The notes beneath the pieces are model-generated. The model was not told where the DNA came from. It ran no database searches and saw only the letters and a program-made list of their open reading frames with translations. From Paracoccus rhizosphaerae (GTDB taxonomy: Bacteria; Pseudomonadota; Alphaproteobacteria; Rhodobacterales; Rhodobacteraceae), in NCBI RefSeq assembly GCF_026162645.1, contig NZ_JAOTBE010000037.1:1-35388 (forward strand): a DNA stretch of 35,388 nucleotides, in the 5' to 3' direction. A program made the translations under genes and the position numbers. Shown here piece after piece: positions 18,055-26,736 of the stretch (within the stretch, counting starts at the first letter, position 1; each line of letters begins with the position of its first letter).

Positions 18055-18083
18055 AAAGGGCGCTCGACCGAGCGCCCTTTTTT
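18055..18083 (+). terminator. Intrinsic terminator of groESL
   Basis: AAAGGGCGCTCG and CGAGCGCCCTTT form a near-perfect stem with a tiny loop, followed by a T-run (six T in all). It ends the groESL message 25 bases after the groEL stop. The leading A-run means it could also act for the opposite-strand ppx message. Confidence 0.92.
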
Positions 18084-18107
18084 CATGTCGCGACGAGAGG
18101 CAGAGGA

Positions 18108-19631
18108 TCAGGACAGGATGCCCTCGACGTTCATCGACTTGCAGAGCGACTGGAACCGCGACTGCGCAACCTCGCCCATCAGCTCGCGGCCCGTCTTCGT
18201 CAACCGCAGTTCCAGCGATTTCCCCGGCGTCAGTTGAAGTGTTCCCGCATCGGCCGGATCGTCAATGGCGAACATGGCGCCGAAGCGCATCGCCTTGCCC
18301 AGGATCTCGGCGGAAAGGATTTCGGCCTCGTCCAGCAGATCGAACAACGGCGCCATCTGCGACTGCGCGCGGTTGTTCTTGTAGCGGTGAAGCAACGCCA
18401 GCCCCAGATAGATGCGCTCGGGGTGACTAAGGGCGGCCATGTTGGCGCGGGTGACGTTGTCGAAGCAGGCCTCGGCCCGGTAATCCGGATGGGCGCGCCA
18501 GGCGGTGTCGTGCAGCAGACAGGCGGCGCGCATCAGCCGGTCGCGCTCGGGCGAGATGTCGGGAAACAGCGGCAGCAGGAAGTGATACAGCTTCTTGCCG
18601 AAGCCCGGCATGCGCGACATCTGCTTTTCCGTAAATCGCGCCGCCTCGATCAGCGGGTCGCGACGGCGCAGTTCGGCCGACATGTGTTCGTAGAGCAGCC
18701 CTTCGCGGATGCCATAGCTGGAGATGAACAACTCTTTTGGCGCAAAGACCTCGACAAGCTGCGACAGGACATGAGAGGCCAAGGGCACCAGCTCGATCCG
18801 CGACGAGGATATGCCGACAGTGCCGCGCAGGGTGTTCAGGTCGTGCTTGCCGATCCATGCGATCGTGTCGGCGACCGTCTCGGGTGTCATGCGGTATTCG
18901 TGCAGGACCGTCATGGGATAGTTCAGCCGCTCCATGTCCAGCCGGGCGATGGCGCGCCATGATCCGCCGACCAGATAGATCCGCTCGTGATGTGTGCCCA
19001 TCTCCTCGGCCAGTTGGCCGAGGATGCCCGAGATGTGGTTGCGCAGCTTGTCGGAGTCGATCTGCTGCAGTCGGAAGGGCCCCAGCTGCGACGTCACCCG
19101 CCGGCCCACCTTGCCGTCGGCCACCTCGGCCAATTCCATTGAGTTGCCGCCGATGTCGCAGACCAGGCCGCGCGCGTCGGGCCAGCCCAGCAGAACCCCT
19201 TGGGCCGACAGCCTCGCCTCTTCCTCGCCGTCGATGACGTGCAGCTTCAGCCCGGTCTCGCGCTCGACCCGGTGTTGGAAGTCAGGGCCGTCCGCAGCCT
19301 CTCGAACGGCGGCGGTGGCGACGCAGGTCAGCGGCTCGATGTTCATGCTGCGACCAAGGGCCGCGAAGCGCGCCAGGGCGGAAAAGCCACGCTCGATCCC
19401 CTTGGGGTTCAGCTTGCCTGTCCGGGCCATGTCCTGGCCAAGCCCCGCCATGACCTTTTCGTTGTAGAAATATGCGGGCGACCGCGCCGCTCCGTCGAAA
19501 ACGACAAGCCGGATCGAGTTCGAGCCGACGTCGACGACGCCGACCCGCTTCAGCGCCCTCTTGGGCAGCTTGCGGAACTTGGCGCCGAAAGGCTCGATCA
19601 TGGTCCCGCTGGTGGTTCGCACACCGTTCAT
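18108..19631 (-). CDS. ppx: Ppx/GppA exopolyphosphatase
   Basis: This 507-residue protein of the Ppx/GppA (ASKHA-fold) family releases phosphate from polyphosphate and, in some members, cleaves pppGpp. Phosphate-1 motif VVDVGSNSIRLVVFDG (32-47), the GEEEARLSAQGV acidic block, phosphate-2 motif CDIGGNSMELAEV, and SSYGIREGLLYE are visible. The C-terminal third has an HD-like helical region (LLHDTAWRAHPDYRAE). It follows ppk by 53 bases on the same strand, pairing synthesis and breakdown of polyphosphate. The ATG at 19631 is preceded by AAGGGG; Met11 is an alternative. Confidence 0.93.
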   Translation of the reverse strand: MNGVRTTSGTMIEPFGAKFRKLPKRALKRVGVVDVGSNSIRLVVFDGAARSPAYFYNEKVMAGLGQDMARTGKLNPKGIERGFSALARFAALGRSMNIEPLTCVATAAVREAADGPDFQHRVERETGLKLHVIDGEEEARLSAQGVLLGWPDARGLVCDIGGNSMELAEVADGKVGRRVTSQLGPFRLQQIDSDKLRNHISGILGQLAEEMGTHHERIYLVGGSWRAIARLDMERLNYPMTVLHEYRMTPETVADTIAWIGKHDLNTLRGTVGISSSRIELVPLASHVLSQLVEVFAPKELFISSYGIREGLLYEHMSAELRRRDPLIEAARFTEKQMSRMPGFGKKLYHFLLPLFPDISPERDRLMRAACLLHDTAWRAHPDYRAEACFDNVTRANMAALSHPERIYLGLALLHRYKNNRAQSQMAPLFDLLDEAEILSAEILGKAMRFGAMFAIDDPADAGTLQLTPGKSLELRLTKTGRELMGEVAQSRFQSLCKSMNVEGILS

Positions 19632-19684
19632 CCTGGCGCCCCTTGTCTCATCGTTTCTCGCAACCCGTCACCGGGCGTGATGCG

Positions 19685-21850
19685 TCAATCCGAGGAATGG
19701 GTCAACGCCGGAACGTCCCGTGCCCCGGCAGTTCCTCGCCCCGACAGAGACGGATTTTCCATGAAGAAACGGTGACAGTTGAACAGGTCGTCCCGCCCCT
19801 CCGGCAGGTAACGCACGAAGCGGCCATCCGGCTGCAACAGCCAGCTCTGCGCCTCGTCGGCCATGTTGGCGGCCATGACCTGGCTGACGATCTGCGCCTT
19901 GACGGTGTCGTTCACGCATTCGACCAGCGTCTCGACCCGGCGGTTCAGGTTGCGGTCCATCCAGTCTGCCGAGCTGATGAACACCCGCGCCTTGGTCGAG
20001 GGCAGGCCCTGGCCGTTGCCGAAGCAGACGATACGCGAATGTTCCAGATAGCGTCCAACGATCGATTTCACCCGAATATTGTCCGACAAGCCCCTGATGC
20101 CCGGCCGGATTCCGCAGATCCCCCGGATCACGAGGCTGATCCTGACGCCCGCGGCGCTGGCGGCATAGAGCGCCTCGATGACATCGCGCTCGATCAGCGA
20201 GTTCAGCTTAGCCCAGATCGCAGCGGGCTTGCCCTGGCGGGCGAACTCGGCCTCTTGCTGGATCATCTCGATCAGGCGGGTCTTCATGTCGATCGGCGCG
20301 ATGGCCAGGTTCTCCAACCCGGCGGGCTGAACATAGCCCGACAGATAGTTGAAGACCTTGGTGGCGTCGCGCCCAAGTGCTGCGTCGCAGGTGAACAGCG
20401 ACATGTCGGTATAGATGCGCGCCGTGATCGGGTGATAGTTCCCCGTCCCGTAGTGGGTATAGGTCACCAGCCGCTCGCCCTCGCGCCGCACGACGGTGCT
20501 GATCTTGGCGTGGGTCTTGTAGTTGACGAAGCCATAGACGACATGCGCGCCAGCCCGTTCAAGCCGACGGGACTGGCGGATGTTGGCGGCCTCGTCGAAG
20601 CGGGCCTTCAGTTCGACCAGGGCCGTTACCGACTTGCCGGCCTCGGCCGCCTCGCAGAGCGCGTCGACGATGGGACTGTCCCGGCTGGTACGATAGAGCG
20701 TCTGCTTGATCGCCAAGACGTCCGGATCACGCGCCGCCTGCGCCAGGAAGCGCACGACCATGTCAAAGGTCTCATAGGGATGGTGCAGCAGCATGTCCTT
20801 TTGCCGGATCGCCGCAAACATGTCGCCGTCGTGGTCTTGGACGCGCTCGGGGACGCGCGGCGTGAAGGTTGGCCAGAGAAGTTCGCGCCGGTGATCCAGA
20901 ACCAGCTCCTTGAGGTCGGCCATGCCCAGAAGACCCTCGACCTCGATGACCTCGTCGGGTCCGACCTCCAGTTCCTCCATGATCAGGCGGCGCAGCCGGT
21001 CCGGCGCCCCTGCGGTGATCTTCAGGCGGATGACGCTGCCGCGGCGGCGGCGCTTCAGCGCGGTCTCGAACTCGCGGACCAGATCCTCGGCCTCTTCCTC
21101 GACCTCGAGGTCGCTGTCGCGCAGCACGCGAAAGCTGCAGTGGCCGACATCGCGATAGCCCGGAAACAGGCTGGACAGATGCATCAGCAGCAGGTCTTCC
21201 AGCTTCAGGAACCGCTCACCTCCGGGCAGCGGCACGAAACGCGGCAGCTGCGCCGGGATCGGCAGCAGCGCCTTCATCTGCCGCCCATCGGTTTCCCGCG
21301 CCAGCTCCAGCGCCAGTGAGAAGCCGGTGTTTGGGATGAACGGGAACGGATGCGCCGGATCGATCGCAAGGGGCGACAGGACCGGAAATACCCGGCTTTC
21401 GAAGTAGTCGTGCAGGAACTCCTGTTCGGCCCCCGTCAGCCGCTGCCGTGACAGGATGACGATGCCCTCCTGCTCCATCTCGCGGCGCAGTCCGTTCCAA
21501 ACGCCTTGCTGCGCGCCCATCAGACGGCGCGCGTCGGCGTTGATCAGGGCCAGCTGCTCGGCCGGCGTCAGCCCGTCGTCCGATGGGGTGGTGCTGCCCT
21601 CGCGCATCAATTCCCGCAGGCCTGCCACGCGGACCGTATAAAACTCGTCAAGGTTGGTCGCGCTGATCGACACGAAGCGCAGACGCTCCAACAGCGGGAC
21701 GCGCGGGTTTCGCGCCTCGTCCAGAACGCGCCAGTTGAAGGACAACCAGCTGAGCTCGCGGTTGAAGAAGCGCGCGGCGCCCTCGGGGACGCCGCCGGGC
21801 AGATCCTTGGGTCCGGGAAAGGGCGTACGCAGGAAATCAGATCGTGTCAT
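19685..21850 (-). CDS. ppk: Polyphosphate kinase 1
   Basis: PPK1 polymerises the gamma-phosphate of ATP into polyphosphate and works at the inner membrane. The 721-residue length is typical. FFNRELSWLSFNWRVLDEA opens the N domain, DEFYTVRVAGL the head domain, and the catalytic C domains contain KARFDEAANI, the autophosphorylated histidine His466 in YTHYGTGNYHP, and SSADWMDRNLNRRVE. It lies between hda (28 bases upstream) and ppx. Everything expected of an active enzyme appears to be present. Confidence 0.96.
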   Translation of the reverse strand: MTRSDFLRTPFPGPKDLPGGVPEGAARFFNRELSWLSFNWRVLDEARNPRVPLLERLRFVSISATNLDEFYTVRVAGLRELMREGSTTPSDDGLTPAEQLALINADARRLMGAQQGVWNGLRREMEQEGIVILSRQRLTGAEQEFLHDYFESRVFPVLSPLAIDPAHPFPFIPNTGFSLALELARETDGRQMKALLPIPAQLPRFVPLPGGERFLKLEDLLLMHLSSLFPGYRDVGHCSFRVLRDSDLEVEEEAEDLVREFETALKRRRRGSVIRLKITAGAPDRLRRLIMEELEVGPDEVIEVEGLLGMADLKELVLDHRRELLWPTFTPRVPERVQDHDGDMFAAIRQKDMLLHHPYETFDMVVRFLAQAARDPDVLAIKQTLYRTSRDSPIVDALCEAAEAGKSVTALVELKARFDEAANIRQSRRLERAGAHVVYGFVNYKTHAKISTVVRREGERLVTYTHYGTGNYHPITARIYTDMSLFTCDAALGRDATKVFNYLSGYVQPAGLENLAIAPIDMKTRLIEMIQQEAEFARQGKPAAIWAKLNSLIERDVIEALYAASAAGVRISLVIRGICGIRPGIRGLSDNIRVKSIVGRYLEHSRIVCFGNGQGLPSTKARVFISSADWMDRNLNRRVETLVECVNDTVKAQIVSQVMAANMADEAQSWLLQPDGRFVRYLPEGRDDLFNCHRFFMENPSLSGRGTAGARDVPALTHSSD

Positions 21851-21878
21851 CGGCGTCCGGTGGCAGGCTGGCGTTTGA

Positions 21879-22583
21879 TCATGCCTCGGCGTCGGACAGC
21901 TTGTCCAGCAAGTCGGCGGCGATGCGGCGGGTCACGGGGCCCTTCTCGGCCATGGCGGCAACGTCCATCGCGGCGACCAGCCGTCGCGCCAGCCCCAGGT
22001 CGCGATCCATGTGCAGCACCAGCCAGTCGATCAGACCGTGCGGCACCGCCAGCTGGCGGTCGGCGAACAGCTTGACGAGGACCGCGGCCAGCAGCGACTC
22101 GTCCGGCGGCTCCAGCAGGACCTGAGGCATCGCGTCCATCCGCGACCGCAGGTCGGGCAGCACCAGCCCCCAATCCCGCGGCGGCCGGCGCGCCGTCAGC
22201 AGCAGCAGGCATTCGCGCGGCCCGCAGAGGTTCCACAGGTGGAACAACGCCTGTTCGGCCCCGGCGGCGAAGCCCGCGTGGTCGGCATCCTCGACGACGA
22301 CGGCGCCACCCTCGGCCGCGATCGTATCGGCGGCCTCCGGACGCAAGGCGCTGGCACTGATCCGGCGGGCGCCGTTCTCGGCCGCCCAGAATGCGGCAAG
22401 GTGCGTCTTCCCCGACCCCTCGGGGCCGATCAGCAGCATCCGGCCCTGCGGCCAGTCCTGCGGCCGGTCCAGCGCCCGAAGTGCTGCCCGGTTTGCGGGC
22501 GCGGGCAGGAAATCGGCGCGTGCGTGGGCCGGCGGCGTCGTCAGGTCCAGCGTCAACTGGCGGGAAAGCGGGAATTGCGTCAC
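21879..22583 (-). CDS. hdaA: DnaA-like regulator HdaA/Hda
   Basis: This 234-residue protein has a DnaA-type AAA+ domain without a DnaA DNA-binding domain, matching Hda/HdaA, which with the DNA sliding clamp stimulates DnaA-ATP hydrolysis to stop re-initiation. The N-terminal clamp-binding motif is QLTLDL (9-14), Walker A is GPEGSGKT (53-60), and the Walker B-like strand is AVVVEDAD (94-101). DLRSRMDAMP is the DnaA-like arginine-containing block. The start is GTG 22583, with GAGGT just before it in the 9-base gap after the permease-like gene; this supports coupled translation. A DnaA-type loading factor is less likely given the clamp motif. Confidence 0.88.
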   Translation of the reverse strand: MTQFPLSRQLTLDLTTPPAHARADFLPAPANRAALRALDRPQDWPQGRMLLIGPEGSGKTHLAAFWAAENGARRISASALRPEAADTIAAEGGAVVVEDADHAGFAAGAEQALFHLWNLCGPRECLLLLTARRPPRDWGLVLPDLRSRMDAMPQVLLEPPDESLLAAVLVKLFADRQLAVPHGLIDWLVLHMDRDLGLARRLVAAMDVAAMAEKGPVTRRIAADLLDKLSDAEA

Positions 22584-22592
22584 GCGACCTCG

Positions 22593-23801
22593 CTAGTCCC
22601 GCTCTCGGCGGTTCAGGTCTTCGCGCATGATGTCGATGTGCTGACGGCTGCGGGCGCGGTCGCTGGCCAACCTCGCGGCACGCAGGCGGTCGGCCACGGT
22701 GCCCGCCGGCACCATCTCGACCAAAATGGGCTGCGCAGGCTCGGGTGGTTCAGGCTGCCCGGTATAAAGCGCGCTTTCGCGATACCGTGCCAGCAGGAAC
22801 CGCGCAAGGACCCCCAGGGCCGCGGCCATCGGCACCGCCATGACCAGGCCCACGAAGCCGAACAAGGCGCCGAAGACCGACAGCGCCAGCAGCAGCCAGA
22901 CCGGATGCAGGCCGACATGGCCGCCGACGATCTTGGGTTGCAGATAATTGCCTTCGACCACCTGGCCGATGGCGAAGATCACGACGACCGCGCCGATCCA
23001 AAGCGGGTCGCCCCAGAAGCTGAACAGCGCGACGCCGATGGCCGTCGCGCCGCCGATCAGCACGCCGACATAGGGAATGAATGACAGCACGGCCGCCATG
23101 ATGCCGATGAAGAAGCCGAAGGGCAGGCCCACGAACATCAGCGCCAGCGCGTACCAGGTCCCCAGGATCAGGATCACCACGGCCTGACCCCGCACGAAGC
23201 CGGCCAAAGCGTCGTCGATCTCGGCCGCGAGGTGCCGGATCACGGACGCATGTTCGCGCGGCAGGTGGCGGTCGATGCTGGCCACCATGTTGTCCCAGTC
23301 CAGCAGCAGATAGAACGCCACGACCGGCACGATCACCAGCAGCGCCAGCGTCCCGATGGCGCCACGCACCGACCCCAGCACGGTCGATGCCACGCGGCCC
23401 GCCTGCTCTCCGATGGTGGCCTGAAGGTCGGTCAGCGTCTGCTGCAACCCACCGGCATGGGGGATGACGCCCGGAAAGCGCGCGTCGATGAAGACCCGCG
23501 CCTGGTCCAGCATCTGGGGCGCGATCTCGATCAGGGCGGAGGCCTGTCGGAACAGGATCGGCACGACCAGAAGGACGATGGCGACGAAAGCCAGCACGAC
23601 GATGAAGGTGATCAGCACCACTGACATGGTCCGCGACAGGCCCGCCCGTTCCAGCCGGTCGGCGACCGGGTCCAGCAGATAGGCCACGCCTGCGCCGATG
23701 ATGAAGGGCAGCACCGCCTGGCCCAGCAGCCACAGCGTCAGCAGCAGCACCAATGCGGCGATGCCCCACCACATGACCTGCTTGCGAACGGGGTTGCGCA
23801 T
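22593..23801 (-). CDS. AI-2E/PerM family membrane protein
   Basis: This 402-residue inner-membrane protein belongs to the AI-2E transporter (PerM/YdiK) family. It has an N-terminal pair of membrane helices (ALVLLLTLWLLGQAVLPFII), a soluble helical segment (about 85-140), and several C-terminal helices. The family blocks FYLLLDWD, SFIPYVGVLIGG and QVVEGNYLQPKIVG are present. Members are proposed exporters or ion/solute transporters; no substrate can be assigned. The cytoplasmic tail after residue 340 is charged and variable. It is the first gene of an apparent four-gene minus-strand run. In several proteobacteria a perM-like gene lies next to hda, as here. Confidence 0.9.
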   Translation of the reverse strand: MRNPVRKQVMWWGIAALVLLLTLWLLGQAVLPFIIGAGVAYLLDPVADRLERAGLSRTMSVVLITFIVVLAFVAIVLLVVPILFRQASALIEIAPQMLDQARVFIDARFPGVIPHAGGLQQTLTDLQATIGEQAGRVASTVLGSVRGAIGTLALLVIVPVVAFYLLLDWDNMVASIDRHLPREHASVIRHLAAEIDDALAGFVRGQAVVILILGTWYALALMFVGLPFGFFIGIMAAVLSFIPYVGVLIGGATAIGVALFSFWGDPLWIGAVVVIFAIGQVVEGNYLQPKIVGGHVGLHPVWLLLALSVFGALFGFVGLVMAVPMAAALGVLARFLLARYRESALYTGQPEPPEPAQPILVEMVPAGTVADRLRAARLASDRARSRQHIDIMREDLNRRERD

Positions 23802-23928
23802 GGATTTCGACCTCTGCCCTCGGATGGGGGGAATGTGCCGTCACGGGCGGACGGTTGCAAGCGCCATGCTTGGCAAGGCGGGGCCGATCCGGTATCGCTC
23901 GGCCGAACCGCTGTGAAGGACCCTGCCC

Positions 23929-25290
23929 ATGCGCCTGTCGCGATATTTCCTGCCCGTGCTGAAGGAAGACCCCAAGGAGGCGCAGATCGTCAGCCACCGG
24001 CTGATGCTGCGCGCGGGCATGATCAAGCAGCAGGCGGCGGGCATCTATTCCTGGCTGCCGATGGGCTTCAAGGTCCTGCGCCGGATCGAGCAGATCGTGC
24101 ACGAAGAACAGCAGCGTGCGGGCCATATCCCCATGCTGATGCCGACCCTGCAGCCGGCGGACCTGTGGCGAGAATCCGGCCGTTACGACGATTATGGCGA
24201 GGAGATGCTGCGCATCAAGGACCGCCACAAGCGCGACCTGCTGTATGGTCCCACGAACGAGGAAATGATCACCGACATCTTCCGCAGCCACGTGAATAGC
24301 TACAAGGATCTGCCGCTGACGCTGTACCACATCCAGTGGAAGTTCCGCGACGAGATCCGCCCCCGCTTCGGCGTCATGCGCGGGCGCGAGTTCCTGATGA
24401 AGGACGGCTATACGTTCGACCTGACCAAGGAAGACGCACTGCACGCCTATAACCGCCACTTGGTCAGCTATCTGCGCAGCTATGAGCGCATGGGCCTTCG
24501 GGCGATCCCGATGCGCGCGGATGGCGGGCCCATCGGCGGAGATTATACGCACGAGTTCCTGGTGCTGGCGGAAACCGGCGAATCCGAGGTTTTCTATGAC
24601 AGCCAGATCACCGACCTGACCTTCGGCGATCGCAAGATCGATTATGACAGCGTGGATGAGTGCCAGGCGGTGCTGGACGAATTCACCAGCCGCTATGCCC
24701 GGACCGATGAGACGCATGACCAGGCGATCTTCGACCAGGTGCCCGAGGAGCGCCGCCGCACAGCGCGCGGGATCGAGGTCGGGCAGATCTTCTATTTCGG
24801 CACCAAGTATTCCGAGCCGATGGGGGCCACCGTCGTCGGCCCCGACGGGCAGCGCGTGCCGGTCCACATGGGCAGCCACGGCATCGGCGTCAGCCGCCTG
24901 CTGGGCGCGATTATCGAGGCGAACCACGACGAGAAGGGCATCATCTGGCCCGAGGGCGTGACGCCATTCCATGTAGGCATCGTGAACCTGAAGCAGGGCG
25001 ACAATTCGACCGACAGCGCCTGCGAGGCGATCTATGCCGAACTGCAGGCGCGCGGTCTGGACCCGCTTTATGACGACCGCGACGAGCGTGCGGGCGCCAA
25101 GTTCGCGTCGATGGACCTGATCGGCCTGCCCTGGCGGATCACCGTCGGCCCGCGCGGCCTGTCGGCCAACAAGGTCGAGTTGACGAACCGCCGCACCGGC
25201 GAGAGCGAGGAGCTGTCGCCCAAGGATGCCATCGCGCGCCTGGCCCAGACATATCAGCCCGTGCTGGAAATGGCCGCCCCGGACCGCTGA
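23929..25290 (+). CDS. proS: Prolyl-tRNA synthetase, short alphaproteobacterial form
   Basis: ProRS charges tRNA-Pro. This 453-residue enzyme has class II motifs: motif 1 around [26 protein letters not shown] (107-112), motif 2 [20 protein letters not shown] (139-158) and motif 3 [16 protein letters not shown], then an anticodon-binding domain ending near 450. The roughly 180-residue INS editing domain found in the E. coli enzyme between motifs 2 and 3 is replaced by a short segment. Alphaproteobacterial ProRS often lacks INS, with mischarged Ala-tRNA-Pro cleared by a separate YbaK-like protein; that gene is not in the window. AAGGA precedes ATG 23929. Confidence 0.96.
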   Translation: MRLSRYFLPVLKEDPKEAQIVSHRLMLRAGMIKQQAAGIYSWLPMGFKVLRRIEQIVHEEQQRAGHIPMLMPTLQPADLWRESGRYDDYGEEMLRIKDRHKRDLLYGPTNEEMITDIFRSHVNSYKDLPLTLYHIQWKFRDEIRPRFGVMRGREFLMKDGYTFDLTKEDALHAYNRHLVSYLRSYERMGLRAIPMRADGGPIGGDYTHEFLVLAETGESEVFYDSQITDLTFGDRKIDYDSVDECQAVLDEFTSRYARTDETHDQAIFDQVPEERRRTARGIEVGQIFYFGTKYSEPMGATVVGPDGQRVPVHMGSHGIGVSRLLGAIIEANHDEKGIIWPEGVTPFHVGIVNLKQGDNSTDSACEAIYAELQARGLDPLYDDRDERAGAKFASMDLIGLPWRITVGPRGLSANKVELTNRRTGESEELSPKDAIARLAQTYQPVLEMAAPDR

Positions 25291-25348
25291 CGGACTGCGG
25301 GTGCTGCGGCGTGAATTGCCGCAGCGTCACCTGCGAAATTGACCAAAA

Positions 25349-25358
25349 AGCATGCTTC
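25349..25358. repeat. Palindrome in liv upstream region
   Basis: AAGCATGCTT is a perfect 10-base palindrome just after TTGACC (25339-25344). Its position, about 20 bases upstream of the leader hairpin, would suit a regulator site, but no -10 box is convincing. Confidence 0.3.
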
Positions 25359-25370
25359 CTTGCAGGACAA

Positions 25371-25395
25371 CGCCCCTTTCTTTTTGAAAGGGGCG
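25371..25395 (+). promoter_or_regulatory. Leader hairpin upstream of liv binding-protein gene
   Basis: CGCCCCTTTC and GAAAGGGGCG form a perfect 10-bp stem around TTTTT, 46 bases before the ATG of the binding-protein gene. CAGGACAA occurs on both sides (25363-25370 and 25411-25418). No T-run follows, so it could be the proS terminator, an mRNA-stabilising element, or a control element for the liv operon. Confidence 0.55.
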
Positions 25396-25441
25396 CTTCT
25401 AACCTGCTGGCAGGACAATGTTCCAACTGGGAGACGACCAC

Positions 25442-26626
25442 ATGAAAAAACTTCTTCTTGCGACCGCCGCCGGCGCGCTTTTGGCCGGTGCCGCTGGCGC
25501 TGAAGAAATCAAGCTGGGCGTATCGCTCGGCTTCACGGGTCCGCTGGAATCGATGGCGCCGGGGATGCAGAGCGGCGCGGAACTGGCGATGAAGGAAGTC
25601 AGCGACTCAGGTCTGCTGCTGGACGGATCGACCGTCACCAGCGTCACTGGCGATTCCACTTGCATCGACGCGGCCGCCGCGACCGCCACAGTGGAACGCC
25701 TGATCACGGCCGAGAACGTCAAGGGCATCGTCGGCGGCATGTGCTCGGGCGAGACGATCGCCTCGCTGGAAAACGTCGCAAAGCCGAACGGCGTCGTGAT
25801 GATCTCGCCCTCGGCGACCTCGCCCGCGCTATCGACAATTGAGGATGATGGCCTGTTCTTCCGCACCTCACCGTCGGATGCGCGCCAGGGCGAGGTGATG
25901 GCCAACATCATCATGGACCGCGGCATCGACACGGTCGCCGTGACCTATACCAACAACGACTATGGCAAGGGCCTGGCCGACAGCTTCCAAGCCGCGTTCG
26001 AGGAAAAAGGCGGCACTGTCACGGTGAACGCCGCGCATGACGACGGCAAGGCCGACTATTCGGCCGAAGTCGCGGCGCTTTCGGCCGCAGGTGGCGACGC
26101 GCTGGTCGTGGCGGGCTATGTCGACCAGGGCGGTTCGGGCATCGTCCGCGCAGCGCTCGACACCGGCGCCTTCGACACCTTCGTCTTCCCCGACGGCATG
26201 GTCGGGCAGGCGCTCGAGGACAACTTCGGCACCGAGATCGAGGGCAGCTTCGGCCAGAACCCCGCAGCCGAGGGCGAAGGACGCGAGACATATCTGAGCA
26301 TGGCCGAAGAGGCCGGCTTCGACGGCTCGGGCGCCTTCTCGGCCGAGGCTTATGACGCGGCTGCGCTGATCATGCTGGCGATGGCCAAGGCCGGTTCGTC
26401 CGACCCGGCGACCTACAAGGGCAGCATCATGGATGTCGCCAACGAGCCGGGCGAAAAGATCATGCCGGGCGAGTTGGGCAAGGCGCTGGAAATCATCAAC
26501 GGCGGCGGCGACGTCGACTATGTCGGCGCTACGGCGGTCGAAATGGTGGGCGCGGGCGAATCCGCCGGCGTCTATCGCGAGATCCAGTTCACCGACGGCA
26601 AGATCGAGGTCGTCGGGTATCGCTGA
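25442..26626 (+). CDS. livJ: Branched-chain amino acid ABC transporter binding protein
   Basis: This 394-residue periplasmic binding protein of the LivJ (type I, Peripla_BP_6) family begins with a clean signal peptide (residues 1-20, MKKLLLATAAGALLAGAAGA), followed by EEIKLGVSLGFTGPLESMAP. Other typical blocks are GMQSGAELAMKEV, the GGMCSGETIASLENVA hinge region, SPSATSPAL and TYTNNDYGKGLADSF. It captures a branched-chain or related amino acid; the ligand is not certain from sequence. It is the first gene of a five-gene transporter operon. The ATG at 25442 follows GGGAG; a longer frame from 25418 would bury the signal peptide. A terminator follows, so it is probably made in excess of the membrane parts. 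Confidence 0.93.
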   Translation: MKKLLLATAAGALLAGAAGAEEIKLGVSLGFTGPLESMAPGMQSGAELAMKEVSDSGLLLDGSTVTSVTGDSTCIDAAAATATVERLITAENVKGIVGGMCSGETIASLENVAKPNGVVMISPSATSPALSTIEDDGLFFRTSPSDARQGEVMANIIMDRGIDTVAVTYTNNDYGKGLADSFQAAFEEKGGTVTVNAAHDDGKADYSAEVAALSAAGGDALVVAGYVDQGGSGIVRAALDTGAFDTFVFPDGMVGQALEDNFGTEIEGSFGQNPAAEGEGRETYLSMAEEAGFDGSGAFSAEAYDAAALIMLAMAKAGSSDPATYKGSIMDVANEPGEKIMPGELGKALEIINGGGDVDYVGATAVEMVGAGESAGVYREIQFTDGKIEVVGYR

Positions 26627-26646
26627 TCGCTGCGAAACCACCGGGG

Positions 26647-26673
26647 CCCGGCATCTTGCGATGCCGGGTTTTT
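26647..26673 (+). terminator. Intrinsic terminator between binding protein and ATPase genes
   Basis: CCCGGCATC and GATGCCGGG pair across TTGC and are followed by TTTTT. It lies 20 bases after the binding-protein stop and inside the operon, so partial read-through would lower expression of the downstream transporter genes. Confidence 0.9.
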
Positions 26674-26676
26674 ACA

Positions 26677-26724
26677 TGAAGACAGCAACTTGCTGCGATA
26701 ACTTCACCTCGAATGTGAAGACAG
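26677..26724 (+). repeat. Repeats in leader of livG
   Basis: TGAAGACAG occurs at 26677-26685 and 26716-26724. The second copy overlaps an inverted repeat CTTCAC/GTGAAG (26702-26720, 7-base loop), and CAGCAA-C-TTGCTG (26683-26695) is a further palindrome. The cluster lies between the terminator and the livG ribosome site and may affect translation or a second promoter. Confidence 0.35.
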
Positions 26725-26736
26725 GGAAGTAGAAGA

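Noticed and set aside
22750..24972. A 740-residue minus-strand open frame across proS and the permease-like gene
   Set aside because: It overlaps two well-supported genes, is partly the wrong frame of the AI-2E gene, and has the His/Gln/Asp-rich look of an antisense shadow.
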